A stretch of 29,522 nucleotides of DNA from JBBKWJ01 sp037968895 (GTDB lineage: Bacteria > Actinomycetota > Acidimicrobiia > Acidimicrobiales > SZUA-35). Numbering within the stretch: the first letter of the stretch is position 1; every line of letters begins with the position of its first letter. The notes under the pieces were generated by a model. The model was given only the letters and a program-made list of their open reading frames with translations. It made no database searches and was not told the origin of the DNA. This document shows positions 15,299 through 23,330 of this stretch, piece by piece. The position numbers and the translations under genes are program-made. The DNA is taken from the NCBI GenBank assembly GCA_037968895.1, contig JBBKWJ010000114.1:1-29522 (forward strand), read 5' to 3'.

Positions 15299-16818
15299 TA
15301 CTCGGCGTCAGCCTTGAGCCGCGGGTAAAGGGGTTCACCCTTCTCCACCGCAAGCCCTCCCGGATACCCACCCCAGGCCGCAGCCTCGGGCAGTCGTTGA
15401 TCGATCGCCGAACCCGGAAGCCCAATGCGACGCCAAATGGCCTCAGACCCACGAGTCAATGCGGGGCTGGCCAAGATGGCGGCCAGACGGAGCACTTCGA
15501 GCGCGTCGCCCATCACGGCGGCAACCTCAGGCGATCCTGCCTCCATCTTCCATGGCTCGTGCTCTTCGAGATACACATTGGTCTCGCGCACCAGGCGCCA
15601 AGTGGCCTCAAGCGCGACCGACGGAAGAATCTTGTCCCACGCGGCTGCTGCGTCGATGTACGCGGCCTCGGCGACGGCGGCCAACGGGCTGTCAGCCTGC
15701 GGTGCGGGGCCGATTCCGTCACACTTCTTCGCCACAACGGTCGACACGCGCGAGAGCAGATTGCCAAGCGTGTTCGCAAGGTCGGTGTTGTACCGAACGA
15801 GCATGCCCTCGTGGCTGAAGTCGCTATCGGGGCCGAAGCTGATGTCGCGAAGCATGTGATATCGAAAACCGTCGACGCCGAACTCTTCGGCAAGGTCATG
15901 CGGGGTGATTTGGCTCAATCCGGTCTTCGACATCTTCTTGCCACCAATAAGCAAGAAGCCGGTCACGTGGAGCTGGTGTGGGGGCTCGTAGCCGGCCGCC
16001 ATCAGCATCGCCGGCCAGTAGATGCAGTGGAACCGGAGGATGTCTTTGCCAAGGATGTGGTGAACATGTGGCCACCAGCTCTCAAATAGCTCAGGATCGG
16101 TGCCAAGACCAACCGCCGTTGCGTAGTTGATCAGAGCGTCGTACCAGACGTAGAACACGTGCTCCTTGTCCCATGGAACAGGCACGCCCCAGTCGATGGA
16201 GGTGCGCGATATGGACACGTCTTCAAGACCTTGGCGAATAAGTCCAAGCGCTTCGTTTCGTTTGCCGTCGGGAACAACCGCTTCGGGGTTTGACTCGTAC
16301 CAGGCCAGTAATCGGTCGGAGAGCGCAGAGAGTTTGAAGAAGTAGTTGTCTTCTTCTAGCCATTCGGCCGGCCGTTCGTGGATCTTGCAGTTCTTGTCGT
16401 CGGTTAGTTCGTCTTCGTTGTAGTAAGCCTCGCATCCAACGCAGTACCACCCGGCGTAGCTGCCCTTCTCAATGAAGCCATTCTCTCTGGCTTTCGTGAG
16501 CAGGTGCTGGGTTGCGGCGTGGTGGCGCGGCTCGGTGGTCCGAATGAACTGATCTGGCTCGACGTCGATCTCGGCCCACGCATCGCGGAAGCGTTGGCTG
16601 GTGATGTCGGCTTGCTCAAGCGGTGTGCGATTGTTCTCAGCTGCAGCACGAGCAATCTTCAGACCGTGTTCGTCGGTACCGGTGACGAACATCGTCTCGT
16701 CACCAAGCAGGCGATGCCAGCGGGCGACGGCATCAGCCGTAACGGTTGGGTACGCGTGACCGATGTGCGGAGCATCGTTCACGTAGTAGATAGGAGTGGT
16801 GACGTAGAAGCGACTCAC
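15298..16818 (-). CDS. metG: Methionyl-tRNA synthetase
   Basis: 506 residues. Charges tRNA-Met. Class I motifs: HIGH-type HIGHAYP at residue 18, and KMSKT at 295-299. A zinc-knuckle region WYCVGCEAYYNEDELTDDKNC follows the insertion point, and the anticodon-binding helical domain fills the rest. There is no C-terminal tRNA-binding OB-fold, as in many actinobacterial enzymes of this length. Start GTG 16818 is preceded by TAGGGT with 6 nt between, so transcription may begin at the start codon. It begins the metG-ispE cluster, 37 bases after the acyl-CoA synthetase stop. Confidence 0.96.
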   Translation of the reverse strand: MSRFYVTTPIYYVNDAPHIGHAYPTVTADAVARWHRLLGDETMFVTGTDEHGLKIARAAAENNRTPLEQADITSQRFRDAWAEIDVEPDQFIRTTEPRHHAATQHLLTKARENGFIEKGSYAGWYCVGCEAYYNEDELTDDKNCKIHERPAEWLEEDNYFFKLSALSDRLLAWYESNPEAVVPDGKRNEALGLIRQGLEDVSISRTSIDWGVPVPWDKEHVFYVWYDALINYATAVGLGTDPELFESWWPHVHHILGKDILRFHCIYWPAMLMAAGYEPPHQLHVTGFLLIGGKKMSKTGLSQITPHDLAEEFGVDGFRYHMLRDISFGPDSDFSHEGMLVRYNTDLANTLGNLLSRVSTVVAKKCDGIGPAPQADSPLAAVAEAAYIDAAAAWDKILPSVALEATWRLVRETNVYLEEHEPWKMEAGSPEVAAVMGDALEVLRLAAILASPALTRGSEAIWRRIGLPGSAIDQRLPEAAAWGGYPGGLAVEKGEPLYPRLKADAE

Positions 16819-16824
16819 GGCGCA

Positions 16825-16830
16825 ACCCTA
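16825..16830 (-). promoter_or_regulatory. Candidate leaderless -10 box of metG
   Basis: TAGGGT on the minus strand, 6 nt before the GTG start; no strong -35 box and no ribosome binding site. Fits the recurrent TANNNT-N6/7-start pattern of this window. Confidence 0.4.
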
Positions 16831-16855
16831 TCGCCCCCAAGTCCTCGCAACGGGG

Positions 16856-18595
16856 CTACGACTCGCTGTCGGCGATGAGTTCGTCTCTTAGCTCTCGCTT
16901 GAGGAACTTGCCGTTTGCATTCTGAGGCAACGGCTCTTGGCGAACCCAGATTTTGGACGGGATCTTGAATTTCGCGAGAAGCGGGGCCAAGAATTCGCGC
17001 AGCCCGACGGCATCGAGGTCGACGCCAGGGTGCAGCACGATTGCCGCCGCAACTTCTTCACCAAGTCGCTCGTCAGGAATGCCAAACACGGCCGCCTCAG
17101 CAATAGCCGGATGCGAATAGATGGCGGCTTCGACTTCAGAGCAGTAGACGTTTTCGCCACCGCGGATCACCATGTCTTTGGCTCTGTCAACGATGAATAC
17201 GAAACCATCGTCGTCGATCATGGCAATATCGCCGGTGTTGAACCAGCCATCTCTAATCGCTTCGGCCGTCGCCTCTGGTCGATTGATGTAGCCCTTGATA
17301 ACGATCGGACCGCGAACGCAAAGCTGACCACGGACATCAGGGCCCGGTTCCAACGTCTCGCCAAGGTCGTCGACGAGCTTTGCTTCAAGCGTCGGCACCA
17401 GCGGGCCGCAAGAAGCTGGCTTGGAGGTGTAGAAGCTTGCGCCGTTAGCCGTCACGATGCCGCATGTTTCAGTTAGTCCGTAGCCGGTCGAGGGCGCACC
17501 AGTCGGCAACGACTCGTCGATTTTGGCTACAAGGTCGGGCTGCAACGGGGCACCGCCGCCTCCCATTCCCACGATTGAGCTTGTATCACGCGTTGCCCAG
17601 TCTGGATGGGACAGAAGCTCTCGGCTCATCGTTGGCACACCAGAGAAGTTGGTGACTTTCTCACGCTCAATGAGCTCAAGTGCACGGGCGGGATCCCACT
17701 TGTACGTGAGCACGATCTTTGCGCCCGCCATCGTTGCCGGGTGGAGCAAACAGTTACACGCCGTTACGTGGAAGAGCGGTGTCGGTGCCATGAAGACCAG
17801 TGGTGCCGGTTCGGTCGGCGCTGGCGCGGGCGCAATGCCCTTCTCGGCTGCGATTGCTGCTTCGGCCATTGCCATCGCCATCGGTAGGAAACCGATATGC
17901 ATCAGGTTGTGCACTGAACCGCGGTGGGTCAGCTGCGCTCCCTTCGGAAACCCTGTTGTTCCCGAGGTGTAGAAGATTGTTGCATCGTCATCAGGATCGA
18001 TGTCGGCCTCCGGCAATGAGGCCGGGGCAGAGTTGCCATCGACAACAACGTCCCAGCGGACGTCCCCTTCGCCAATTTCGCCTTCGTAACGAACCGTGAT
18101 GACCGCCAGCGGCGAGTCTTTGCGTAGACCAGCAAGTTCGTCTTTGATCCGTTCGTATCGCTCTTGATCGGCGATCAGCACCTTCGGCTTCGAATCGGAC
18201 AAACCGAACAGCATCTCGGGTCCGGTCCACCAGGCGTTCATCCCAACGACGGCGGCACCCAATGACACCACGGCCCAGTACGAGATGACCCACTCGGGAT
18301 AGTTACGCATTGCGACTGCAACCCGGTCACCGGAGCCAACGCCATGTTCCTCGCGGAGGTGATGGGCCAACGATCGAACGAGCGCGGCAATCTCGGCATA
18401 GGTGTAAGTCTCATCTTCGTACACGATGTAAGGCTTGTCGCCGTGAAGAGTGCTCAGCTCCCAGATCATCCGCATCGAGGGCGGCGCCTGTGCGAATACC
18501 TTCATTGGAATGCCGCGGACCACCGTCTCGGTGATGGCAAATCCTGCGTCGGGGGCGGTCAGTTGGGCAACTGCGTTCTGGAACTGGTCGATCAC
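16856..18595 (-). CDS. Acyl-CoA synthetase (AMP-forming)
   Basis: 579 residues from GTG 18595. Activates a carboxylic acid to acyl-CoA through an acyl-adenylate. Motifs: P-loop-like IFYTSGTTGFPKGAQLTH near residue 209, the GYGLTETCG aromatic/Thr motif, GWFNTGDIAMIDDDGFVFIVDRAKDMVIRG split over motifs A7-A8, and the acyl-transfer Lys in NANGKFLKREL near the C-terminus. The substrate cannot be read off; a medium or long fatty acid is plausible. The frame is open to 18706, but those 37 extra residues look non-coding. At 18595 a TTGAAT-17 nt-CACCAT promoter-like pair ends 7 nt before the GTG, favouring this start. A FabH-like gene is nearby, suggesting fatty-acyl metabolism. Confidence 0.9.
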   Translation of the reverse strand: MIDQFQNAVAQLTAPDAGFAITETVVRGIPMKVFAQAPPSMRMIWELSTLHGDKPYIVYEDETYTYAEIAALVRSLAHHLREEHGVGSGDRVAVAMRNYPEWVISYWAVVSLGAAVVGMNAWWTGPEMLFGLSDSKPKVLIADQERYERIKDELAGLRKDSPLAVITVRYEGEIGEGDVRWDVVVDGNSAPASLPEADIDPDDDATIFYTSGTTGFPKGAQLTHRGSVHNLMHIGFLPMAMAMAEAAIAAEKGIAPAPAPTEPAPLVFMAPTPLFHVTACNCLLHPATMAGAKIVLTYKWDPARALELIEREKVTNFSGVPTMSRELLSHPDWATRDTSSIVGMGGGGAPLQPDLVAKIDESLPTGAPSTGYGLTETCGIVTANGASFYTSKPASCGPLVPTLEAKLVDDLGETLEPGPDVRGQLCVRGPIVIKGYINRPEATAEAIRDGWFNTGDIAMIDDDGFVFIVDRAKDMVIRGGENVYCSEVEAAIYSHPAIAEAAVFGIPDERLGEEVAAAIVLHPGVDLDAVGLREFLAPLLAKFKIPSKIWVRQEPLPQNANGKFLKRELRDELIADSES

Positions 18596-18602
18596 CTGGC
18601 AA

Positions 18603-18631
18603 ATGGTGGCCTGACTCGCCTCTGAATTCAA
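18603..18631 (-). promoter_or_regulatory. Candidate promoter of the acyl-CoA synthetase
   Basis: Minus-strand TTGAAT (18631-18626), a 17-nt spacer, CACCAT (18608-18603), then 7 nt to GTG 18595. The -10 box departs from TANNNT at its first base, so this is moderate support for a leaderless start. Confidence 0.4.
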
Positions 18632-18739
18632 ACCGGAGGGACAAAAGCTCGCAAACCGGGCTGCTCGACCTAGGTCGTCCAAATCAACGCCCATACATCG
18701 ACTCATGCCCGGCAGCCACTCTCATGCAAGACTGCACAG

Positions 18740-19282
18740 GTGTCCGCACCCTCCTCATCAGCTTCTTCTGGCTCGACACGCCACCATCGAGTCGAAGACG
18801 GCGTGAAGAAGATTGAGTCATCTATCGACTCGCTGACTGAGCCGCGCCGGCACGCGCAAGAACAGCTCGAGGCCGCGTTGCGCGAATGGCGATTGTTAAC
18901 CCCGCATCATCACCTCTTCACCTATTCTGACGAGGTCGAGTACCTCAACACCGAATGGAAGCAATACCGCCAGGCCTGCGAAGCAATGGAGACACGGCTC
19001 GCGCCTCGTTCGAAGCGGCGAAAGGGCCGCTCACGAGCCGCTAGCAGAAGCGACGTCACCCAGCTCGAGCGGCTCAGGGCCCAGCTCGCTGCGGTCGAAG
19101 TTCGCTTAAAAGTTCTCGAATCGCAGCGCAAGGCGTCTGGCGTCGTTGATGTGTTGCCAACCGATGTTGAGTACGCAGGCAAGAATCTGCAAGCCGCTCA
19201 AGAGTGGCTCTCGACTCTCGACAATGAGCTAAAAGAGCTCCTCGATATCCGAGCGCAACTCACTCCCGACAAAGCCGCCTAG
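18740..19282 (+). CDS. Hypothetical coiled-coil protein
   Basis: 180 residues, unrecognised. Charged and almost entirely helical in character: a Ser-rich start, a helix from about 22 to 50, a basic patch RSKRRKGRSRAASR near 92-105, and a leucine-spaced heptad-like stretch TQLERLRAQLAAVEVRLKVL followed by a second helix (LQAAQEWLSTLDNELKELL). No signal peptide or membrane segment. It could be a structural or nucleoid-associated protein, but nothing in the sequence settles that. GTG 18740 is used; it is divergent from the acyl-CoA synthetase, and its stop overlaps the FabH-like stop by 4 bases. Codon use resembles its neighbours, supporting a real gene. Confidence 0.7.
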   Translation: MSAPSSSASSGSTRHHRVEDGVKKIESSIDSLTEPRRHAQEQLEAALREWRLLTPHHHLFTYSDEVEYLNTEWKQYRQACEAMETRLAPRSKRRKGRSRAASRSDVTQLERLRAQLAAVEVRLKVLESQRKASGVVDVLPTDVEYAGKNLQAAQEWLSTLDNELKELLDIRAQLTPDKAA

Positions 19283-20403
19283 CGGATTCGTTGCACCACC
19301 ACGCTGCCAACCGAGTAACCGGCACCGAACGAGCAGATCACGCCGATGTCGCCGACCGCGAGGTCTTCGCGTCGCTTGTGGAAGGCGATGACTGAGCCGG
19401 CTGAGCTCGTGTTGGCGTATTCGTCAAGAATCACTGGCGCCTCGTTCTCGTCAGGCACCTTGCCGAGCACGCCCTTCGCTATGAGCTGATTCATCTTTAG
19501 ATTTGCTTGGTGTAGCCAGAAACGCCGAACAGAATCTGGAGCAACATCGACCGCAGCAAGATGCTCGTTGATGTGAGTCACCACAAGCGGGCACACCTCT
19601 TTGAATACGCGATGCCCATGCTGGCGGAAAACGAGCTCGGACGGGTCTCGCTCACCATCCTCAGCACAGTTCAGGAATCCGGCATCGTTTCGGATGTTGT
19701 TACTGAACGAGGTGGCCAGCTTCGTACCAAGAACTTGCCAGCGTTCGGGGCTGATCGCGTCGTCTTCGCGCTCGAGCACGGTGACTGTGCAGGCATCGCC
19801 AAAAATGAAGTGAAAGTCTCGAAGTTCAAAATTGTTGTGACCCGACGTGATCTCGGGGTTTACGACGAGAGCACAATTTGCGGTTCCATTGCGTAGAGCA
19901 TCGGCGGCTGCCTGCATAGAGAAGGTGGCCGATGAGCACGCGACATTCATGTCGTATCCCCATCCCTTCGCCCCGATCGCGTTCTGGATCTCAATTGCGA
20001 CGGCGGGGTAGGCCCGTTGCAGGTTCGAGCAGCCGACGATGATGCAATCAACATCGGCGCCGGTTCTTCCAGCCGCGGCGAGAGCCTCCTCTATTGCGGG
20101 CAACGCCATCTCGGCTTGGAGGCCAAGCTCGTCCTCGCTTCTCAGATCTAAACGTGGGCGCAGTCGATCGGGATCGAGAATCCCTGACTTCTCCATGACA
20201 TAACGCGACCTGATTCCAGACGCTTTGAAGATGAAGTTCTCATCCGGCTCGGCGCGGGCCCCCAGGGTTCCGTCGGCGATCGCATCAGCGTGTGCTGCGT
20301 TCCATCGCTCAGTGGCAATAGTCAGCGATGCCACCAGCTCAGCATTGGAAATTGACTCAGCAGGCGTGAATAGCCCTGTTCCGGTAATGACGATGTCTGA
20401 CAC
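19279..20403 (-). CDS. FabH-like beta-ketoacyl-ACP synthase III
   Basis: 374 residues from GTG 20403. Thiolase-fold condensing enzyme. Catalytic triad visible: C156 in NVACSSATFS, H298 in WLHQANLKMN, N331 in DEYANTSSAGS; the C-terminal GAGYSVGSVVVQRI glycine loop is intact. The N-terminus (SDIVITGTGLFTPAESISNA) and the longer-than-FabH length resemble the PA3286-type branch of Pseudomonas, which accepts medium-chain acyl-CoA to start fatty-acid synthesis. That branch assignment is recalled similarity, not a search. AGGGG lies 7 nt before GTG 20403; an upstream frame to 20496 crosses the divergent promoter region and is rejected. An acyl-CoA synthetase gene two loci away could supply its substrate. 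Confidence 0.88.
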   Translation of the reverse strand: MSDIVITGTGLFTPAESISNAELVASLTIATERWNAAHADAIADGTLGARAEPDENFIFKASGIRSRYVMEKSGILDPDRLRPRLDLRSEDELGLQAEMALPAIEEALAAAGRTGADVDCIIVGCSNLQRAYPAVAIEIQNAIGAKGWGYDMNVACSSATFSMQAAADALRNGTANCALVVNPEITSGHNNFELRDFHFIFGDACTVTVLEREDDAISPERWQVLGTKLATSFSNNIRNDAGFLNCAEDGERDPSELVFRQHGHRVFKEVCPLVVTHINEHLAAVDVAPDSVRRFWLHQANLKMNQLIAKGVLGKVPDENEAPVILDEYANTSSAGSVIAFHKRREDLAVGDIGVICSFGAGYSVGSVVVQRIR

Positions 20404-20458
20404 GAGCGATCCCCTGCATTGGCAACTTGGGCCGAGGATAGCCCGGTCAGCCGCAACC

Positions 20459-20488
20459 CTCCTAAGCTGCGACGATGCTCCTAAGCTG
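20459..20488 (+). repeat. Two 11-bp direct repeats in a divergent promoter gap
   Basis: CTCCTAAGCTG occurs at 20459-20469 and again at 20478-20488, a 19-base period, between the divergent FabH-like gene and the gene at 20495. Each copy contains TAAGCT, a TANNNT -10 match. The second copy lies exactly 7 nt before ATG 20495. Either a duplicated promoter element or a two-site regulator target. Confidence 0.6.
20482..20487 (+). promoter_or_regulatory. Candidate leaderless -10 box
   Basis: TAAGCT, 7 nt before the ATG at 20495, with no ribosome binding site before that ATG. Supports 20495 as the start rather than the frame's upstream limit. Confidence 0.5.
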
Positions 20489-20494
20489 GTCGCC

Positions 20495-21100
20495 ATGTTC
20501 GAAGAATCGCTCGTCGCCGGAGATGCCGCATTCCAAGAGCTCTTTCGCTCGATAGAACTTCAGGCCGCCGACGCTCTCGCGACATCTCTGGCCGAGCATC
20601 AGGGCGAAGATGCGCCAGTGGAGCTCGAGACAACGCGAGTCCGGTTTGAAAAGCAGCTTCGGCTCTCGTTACTGGGCCCAGAACTCCTCCGCCGTATGGA
20701 TGCCAGCGATCTTGACCTTTCAGTTCTCGATGACGAAGATGTGCTTCTCGCGGCGACAGCAGCCTGGTCATACCCGGAAGGCGGCAGCACCGACGACAAC
20801 CCAGCCACTCTTGAATGCGTCGACTGGCTACCCGTCGTGGCATTTCTCGCTACCGAAGGCGTTGGTGCCGACGCCGCTCCGGATCGCCTTGCCGCGATGG
20901 CGCTCACGAAGCACCAACCGGCCAAGCGCCCCTCGATTGGGTCCGAAGAATTCAACGCGCTCGAAGCCGCATTCGCCGCCGTGCTGCCGATCTGGGAACT
21001 CGTCGGGATCACCGAAGATCACCACCTCACCGAGTCGGGGCGCTGGCTCCTACCCCGTGGATTCTCACTCGCCTGGGGCGTCGACTTCGATGAGGCCTAG
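20495..21100 (+). CDS. Hypothetical acidic protein
   Basis: 201 residues from ATG 20495, unrecognised. Acidic (many Glu and Asp), largely helical in the first 130 residues, with no signal peptide, membrane segment or cysteine cluster. The middle contains ECVDWLPVVAFLATEG and the end is tryptophan-containing (GRWLLPRGFSLAWGVDFDEA). The frame is open from 20225, but that part runs antisense to the FabH-like gene and across the promoter gap; the leaderless -10 box at 20482 favours the chosen start. Divergent from the FabH-like gene. It is cytoplasmic by appearance; no function is proposed. Confidence 0.7.
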   Translation: MFEESLVAGDAAFQELFRSIELQAADALATSLAEHQGEDAPVELETTRVRFEKQLRLSLLGPELLRRMDASDLDLSVLDDEDVLLAATAAWSYPEGGSTDDNPATLECVDWLPVVAFLATEGVGADAAPDRLAAMALTKHQPAKRPSIGSEEFNALEAAFAAVLPIWELVGITEDHHLTESGRWLLPRGFSLAWGVDFDEA

Positions 21101-21198
21101 ACCGACTAGTTCCGATACCCATGGCCCCTGAGTTTTGGTTCGTGATACAACGTCGTTAGCGGAAGCGGCGGCTTTGGCGTTTTCTAGACGAGGGACTT

Positions 21199-23208
21199 AT
21201 GCAGAACTTCATACGATCTATTGCGGCGACCGCGTTGTTTGCCGCCATGTTAGTGGCGTTTTCGACACCAGCTTCGGCCGAGCTGGCGAGCGAGAACACC
21301 ATCTCGTGGGGCGTCCAGGGTCTCGCCACCGGCACCCAAACCGACACGATCAAATCGCACATTTTTGCGATTGAGCAAATCGGGAACCGCATTTATGTCG
21401 GGGGTCGATTCCTTCAAGCCACCGACGGAGCCACGGCTGTAGACCAGCCGTTCCTTGCCGCGTTTGATGCAACAACCGGCGCCTTCGATGCCGGATTCCG
21501 CCCTGTTCTTGACAAGCCGGTCTACGCGCTTGATCGCTCCGAAGACGGCGCCACTTTGTTCGTCGGCGGTGAATTCAACTCGATAAACGGCGTCAATCGA
21601 CGAGCGATCGCAGCCGTCGACCCATCCACTGGCCAGGTGCAGACCGATTGGTCTGGACGAGTTGCCGGTGCCGCGATGGTCCGTGGTCTTGACGTGCGCG
21701 ACGGAAAACTTTATGTCGGCGGCCGTTTCTCCACCGTCAGCTCGAGTGCTGGGACATCAGCCGCCAGTCAGGCGGCCCGCTTCGATGTGGCCACCGGTGT
21801 GCACGACGTCTCATGGCTTCCCGCAGTTTCAGGCGGCACGGTGTGGGGAATTACCGCGAGCCCGTCAGCTGACCGCGTGTACATCGTTGGCTACTTCGAC
21901 CAGGTCAACGGGGCCAATCGCCCTGGCGGATTCGCTGCACTCAACGCGAGCTCAAGCCAAAACGCAGCCGGTGTCCTCCCATTCAAATACAACACACCGC
22001 TCCCGACCCGCCAATACGCGTATGACGTCGAAGTAGCGGGCGGCAACGTGTTCGTCGCGGGAAGCGAACACTACGTACAGGTCCTTCGGGAATCCGACCT
22101 ACTCCTCACCCAATTTCACTACACCGATCCCACTGGCGACTTCCAAGATCTGGAGGTCGTAGGCGATCGTGTCTATGCCGGCTGTCATTGCCGCAAAGAC
22201 TCAAACTACTGGATGTCGAACGATCGAATCTGGTTCCGGTTCAATGCGCCTGCCGGCGAGACTAATGGCCCCATTCTTGATCAGGGCCTCGCTACATGGG
22301 TTCTGGCATTCGACGCCGCAACAGGTGATCGTGTCGATTCGTTCTACCCGCAGCTGACCAGCGCCGGGGCCGGAATCTGGGGCATTCACGGCTCACCAGA
22401 CGGGTGCCTATGGCTTGGCGGTCGGATCACTGGCGATGGTTCCCGATCGGCTGACAATCTCATTCGACTGTGCGAGAACGCTCCTCCCGGTGACACCGAA
22501 CGGCCGTCGTCACCTCGCGGCCTGACGATTGCATCTGTGGCTGGTGACGACGTCACGCTCACGTGGCTCGCCTCGACCGACAACGTAGGTGTGGCCGGCT
22601 ACAACGTCTACGACAATGCTGACCGTTCCATCGTCGCCACCACGACGAGTACGACAGCCAATTTAAACGACCTCCCTGGTGGAGACCACACCTATTTCGT
22701 GAAAGCTTTTGACGCCGCACTCAACGAGAGCTGGCGAAGCAATCTCGTCACTGTCAGCATCGTCGTCGGGCCCGACAACCCGCGAGGATGCACGATCTTT
22801 GGCACGAGTGGCAACGACGTGATCGAAGGAACGAGCGGACCCGATGTGATCTGCGGCCTTGAGGGCGACGACACGATCAATGGGCGGGGCGGTGCCGACG
22901 TAATCTACGGCGACGACGGCAACGACGACATTGATGGCGCTAGCGGCGACGACCAGATCTTTGGTGGGCTCGGCGACGACGTGCTGCGTGGCAGCGGCGA
23001 CAACGACTACATCGAAGGCAACGATGGCAACGATGTACTCGGCGGCTGGCGAGGTAGTGACCACCTCGTTGGAGGCGAAGGTGCGGACATCATGCGCGGT
23101 GGCGACGACGACGACATCCTCGACGGCGGTCCTGGAGCCAACACAATCGACGGCGGTGCTGGTACCGATGTCTGCACCGGCGAAGGAACTTTCAAAGCCT
23201 GCGAGTAA
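21199..23208 (+). CDS. Secreted protein: propeller-like repeats, FN3 domain and RTX calcium repeats
   Basis: 669 residues. Signal peptide at 1-27 (IRSIAATALFAAMLVAF, cleavage after PASA). Residues about 35-425 hold repeats of the form IYVGGRF / LFVGGEF / LYVGGRF followed by AAFDATTGAFD-type strands, resembling delta-60 repeats of beta-propeller-like proteins. Residues about 434-522 are a fibronectin type III domain (PRGLTIASVAGDDVTLTW, ending SNLVTVSIV). Residues 531-669 are RTX nonapeptides of GGxGxDxUx type (GGLGDDVLRG, GGEGADIMRG, GGDDDDILDG), about 12 imperfect copies that bind calcium and fold outside the cell. A GAGGGA site lies 5-6 nt before ATG 21199. The Sec signal and N-terminal position differ from Gram-negative RTX toxins exported by type I systems; no exporter genes are adjacent. 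A cell-surface or released adhesin-like role is a guess. Confidence 0.88.
   Translation: MQNFIRSIAATALFAAMLVAFSTPASAELASENTISWGVQGLATGTQTDTIKSHIFAIEQIGNRIYVGGRFLQATDGATAVDQPFLAAFDATTGAFDAGFRPVLDKPVYALDRSEDGATLFVGGEFNSINGVNRRAIAAVDPSTGQVQTDWSGRVAGAAMVRGLDVRDGKLYVGGRFSTVSSSAGTSAASQAARFDVATGVHDVSWLPAVSGGTVWGITASPSADRVYIVGYFDQVNGANRPGGFAALNASSSQNAAGVLPFKYNTPLPTRQYAYDVEVAGGNVFVAGSEHYVQVLRESDLLLTQFHYTDPTGDFQDLEVVGDRVYAGCHCRKDSNYWMSNDRIWFRFNAPAGETNGPILDQGLATWVLAFDAATGDRVDSFYPQLTSAGAGIWGIHGSPDGCLWLGGRITGDGSRSADNLIRLCENAPPGDTERPSSPRGLTIASVAGDDVTLTWLASTDNVGVAGYNVYDNADRSIVATTTSTTANLNDLPGGDHTYFVKAFDAALNESWRSNLVTVSIVVGPDNPRGCTIFGTSGNDVIEGTSGPDVICGLEGDDTINGRGGADVIYGDDGNDDIDGASGDDQIFGGLGDDVLRGSGDNDYIEGNDGNDVLGGWRGSDHLVGGEGADIMRGGDDDDILDGGPGANTIDGGAGTDVCTGEGTFKACE
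22789..23196 (+). repeat. RTX calcium-binding repeat array
   Basis: Tandem 27-base-period units coding Gly/Asp-rich nonapeptides at the 3' end of the secreted protein gene. Units are diverged in sequence but kept in frame. Antisense open frames over this stretch are by-products of the repeat. Confidence 0.8.
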
Positions 23209-23215
23209 CACTGAG

Positions 23216-23238
23216 TTGTAGGTATCGGATACATACAA
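23216..23238 (+). terminator. Hairpin after the RTX gene, possible terminator
   Basis: TTGTAGGTAT (23216-23225) and ATACATACAA (23229-23238) form a 10-bp stem with one mismatch and a CGG loop, 7 bases after the stop codon. A T-rich patch comes later, not directly after, so termination is plausible but not certain. Confidence 0.5.
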
Positions 23239-23303
23239 CAATTGGAAAAGTCTGTGATTTCTTTTCTGACCTGGTAAAACGCACCCTCGACTGTCAGACC
23301 CCC

Positions 23304-23330
23304 TGAGTAGTGTTTACTCATGAACTACTC
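23304..23330 (+). promoter_or_regulatory. Overlapping inverted repeats at the HNH gene start
   Basis: TGAGTA (23304-23309) / TACTCA (23315-23320) and, alternatively, GAGTAG (23305-23310) / CTACTC (23325-23330) bracket the ATG at 23320. TAGTGT (23308-23313) lies 6 nt before that ATG as a leaderless -10 candidate. A repressor site or mutually exclusive hairpins are possible. Confidence 0.4.

Noticed and set aside
18596..18706. N-terminal extension of the acyl-CoA synthetase
   Set aside because: Unlike the family, and it covers the promoter-like TTGAAT/CACCAT pair.
22663..23241. 192-residue minus-strand frame rich in Val/Ala
   Set aside because: Antisense reading of the RTX repeat array; its periodicity comes from the nonapeptide codons.
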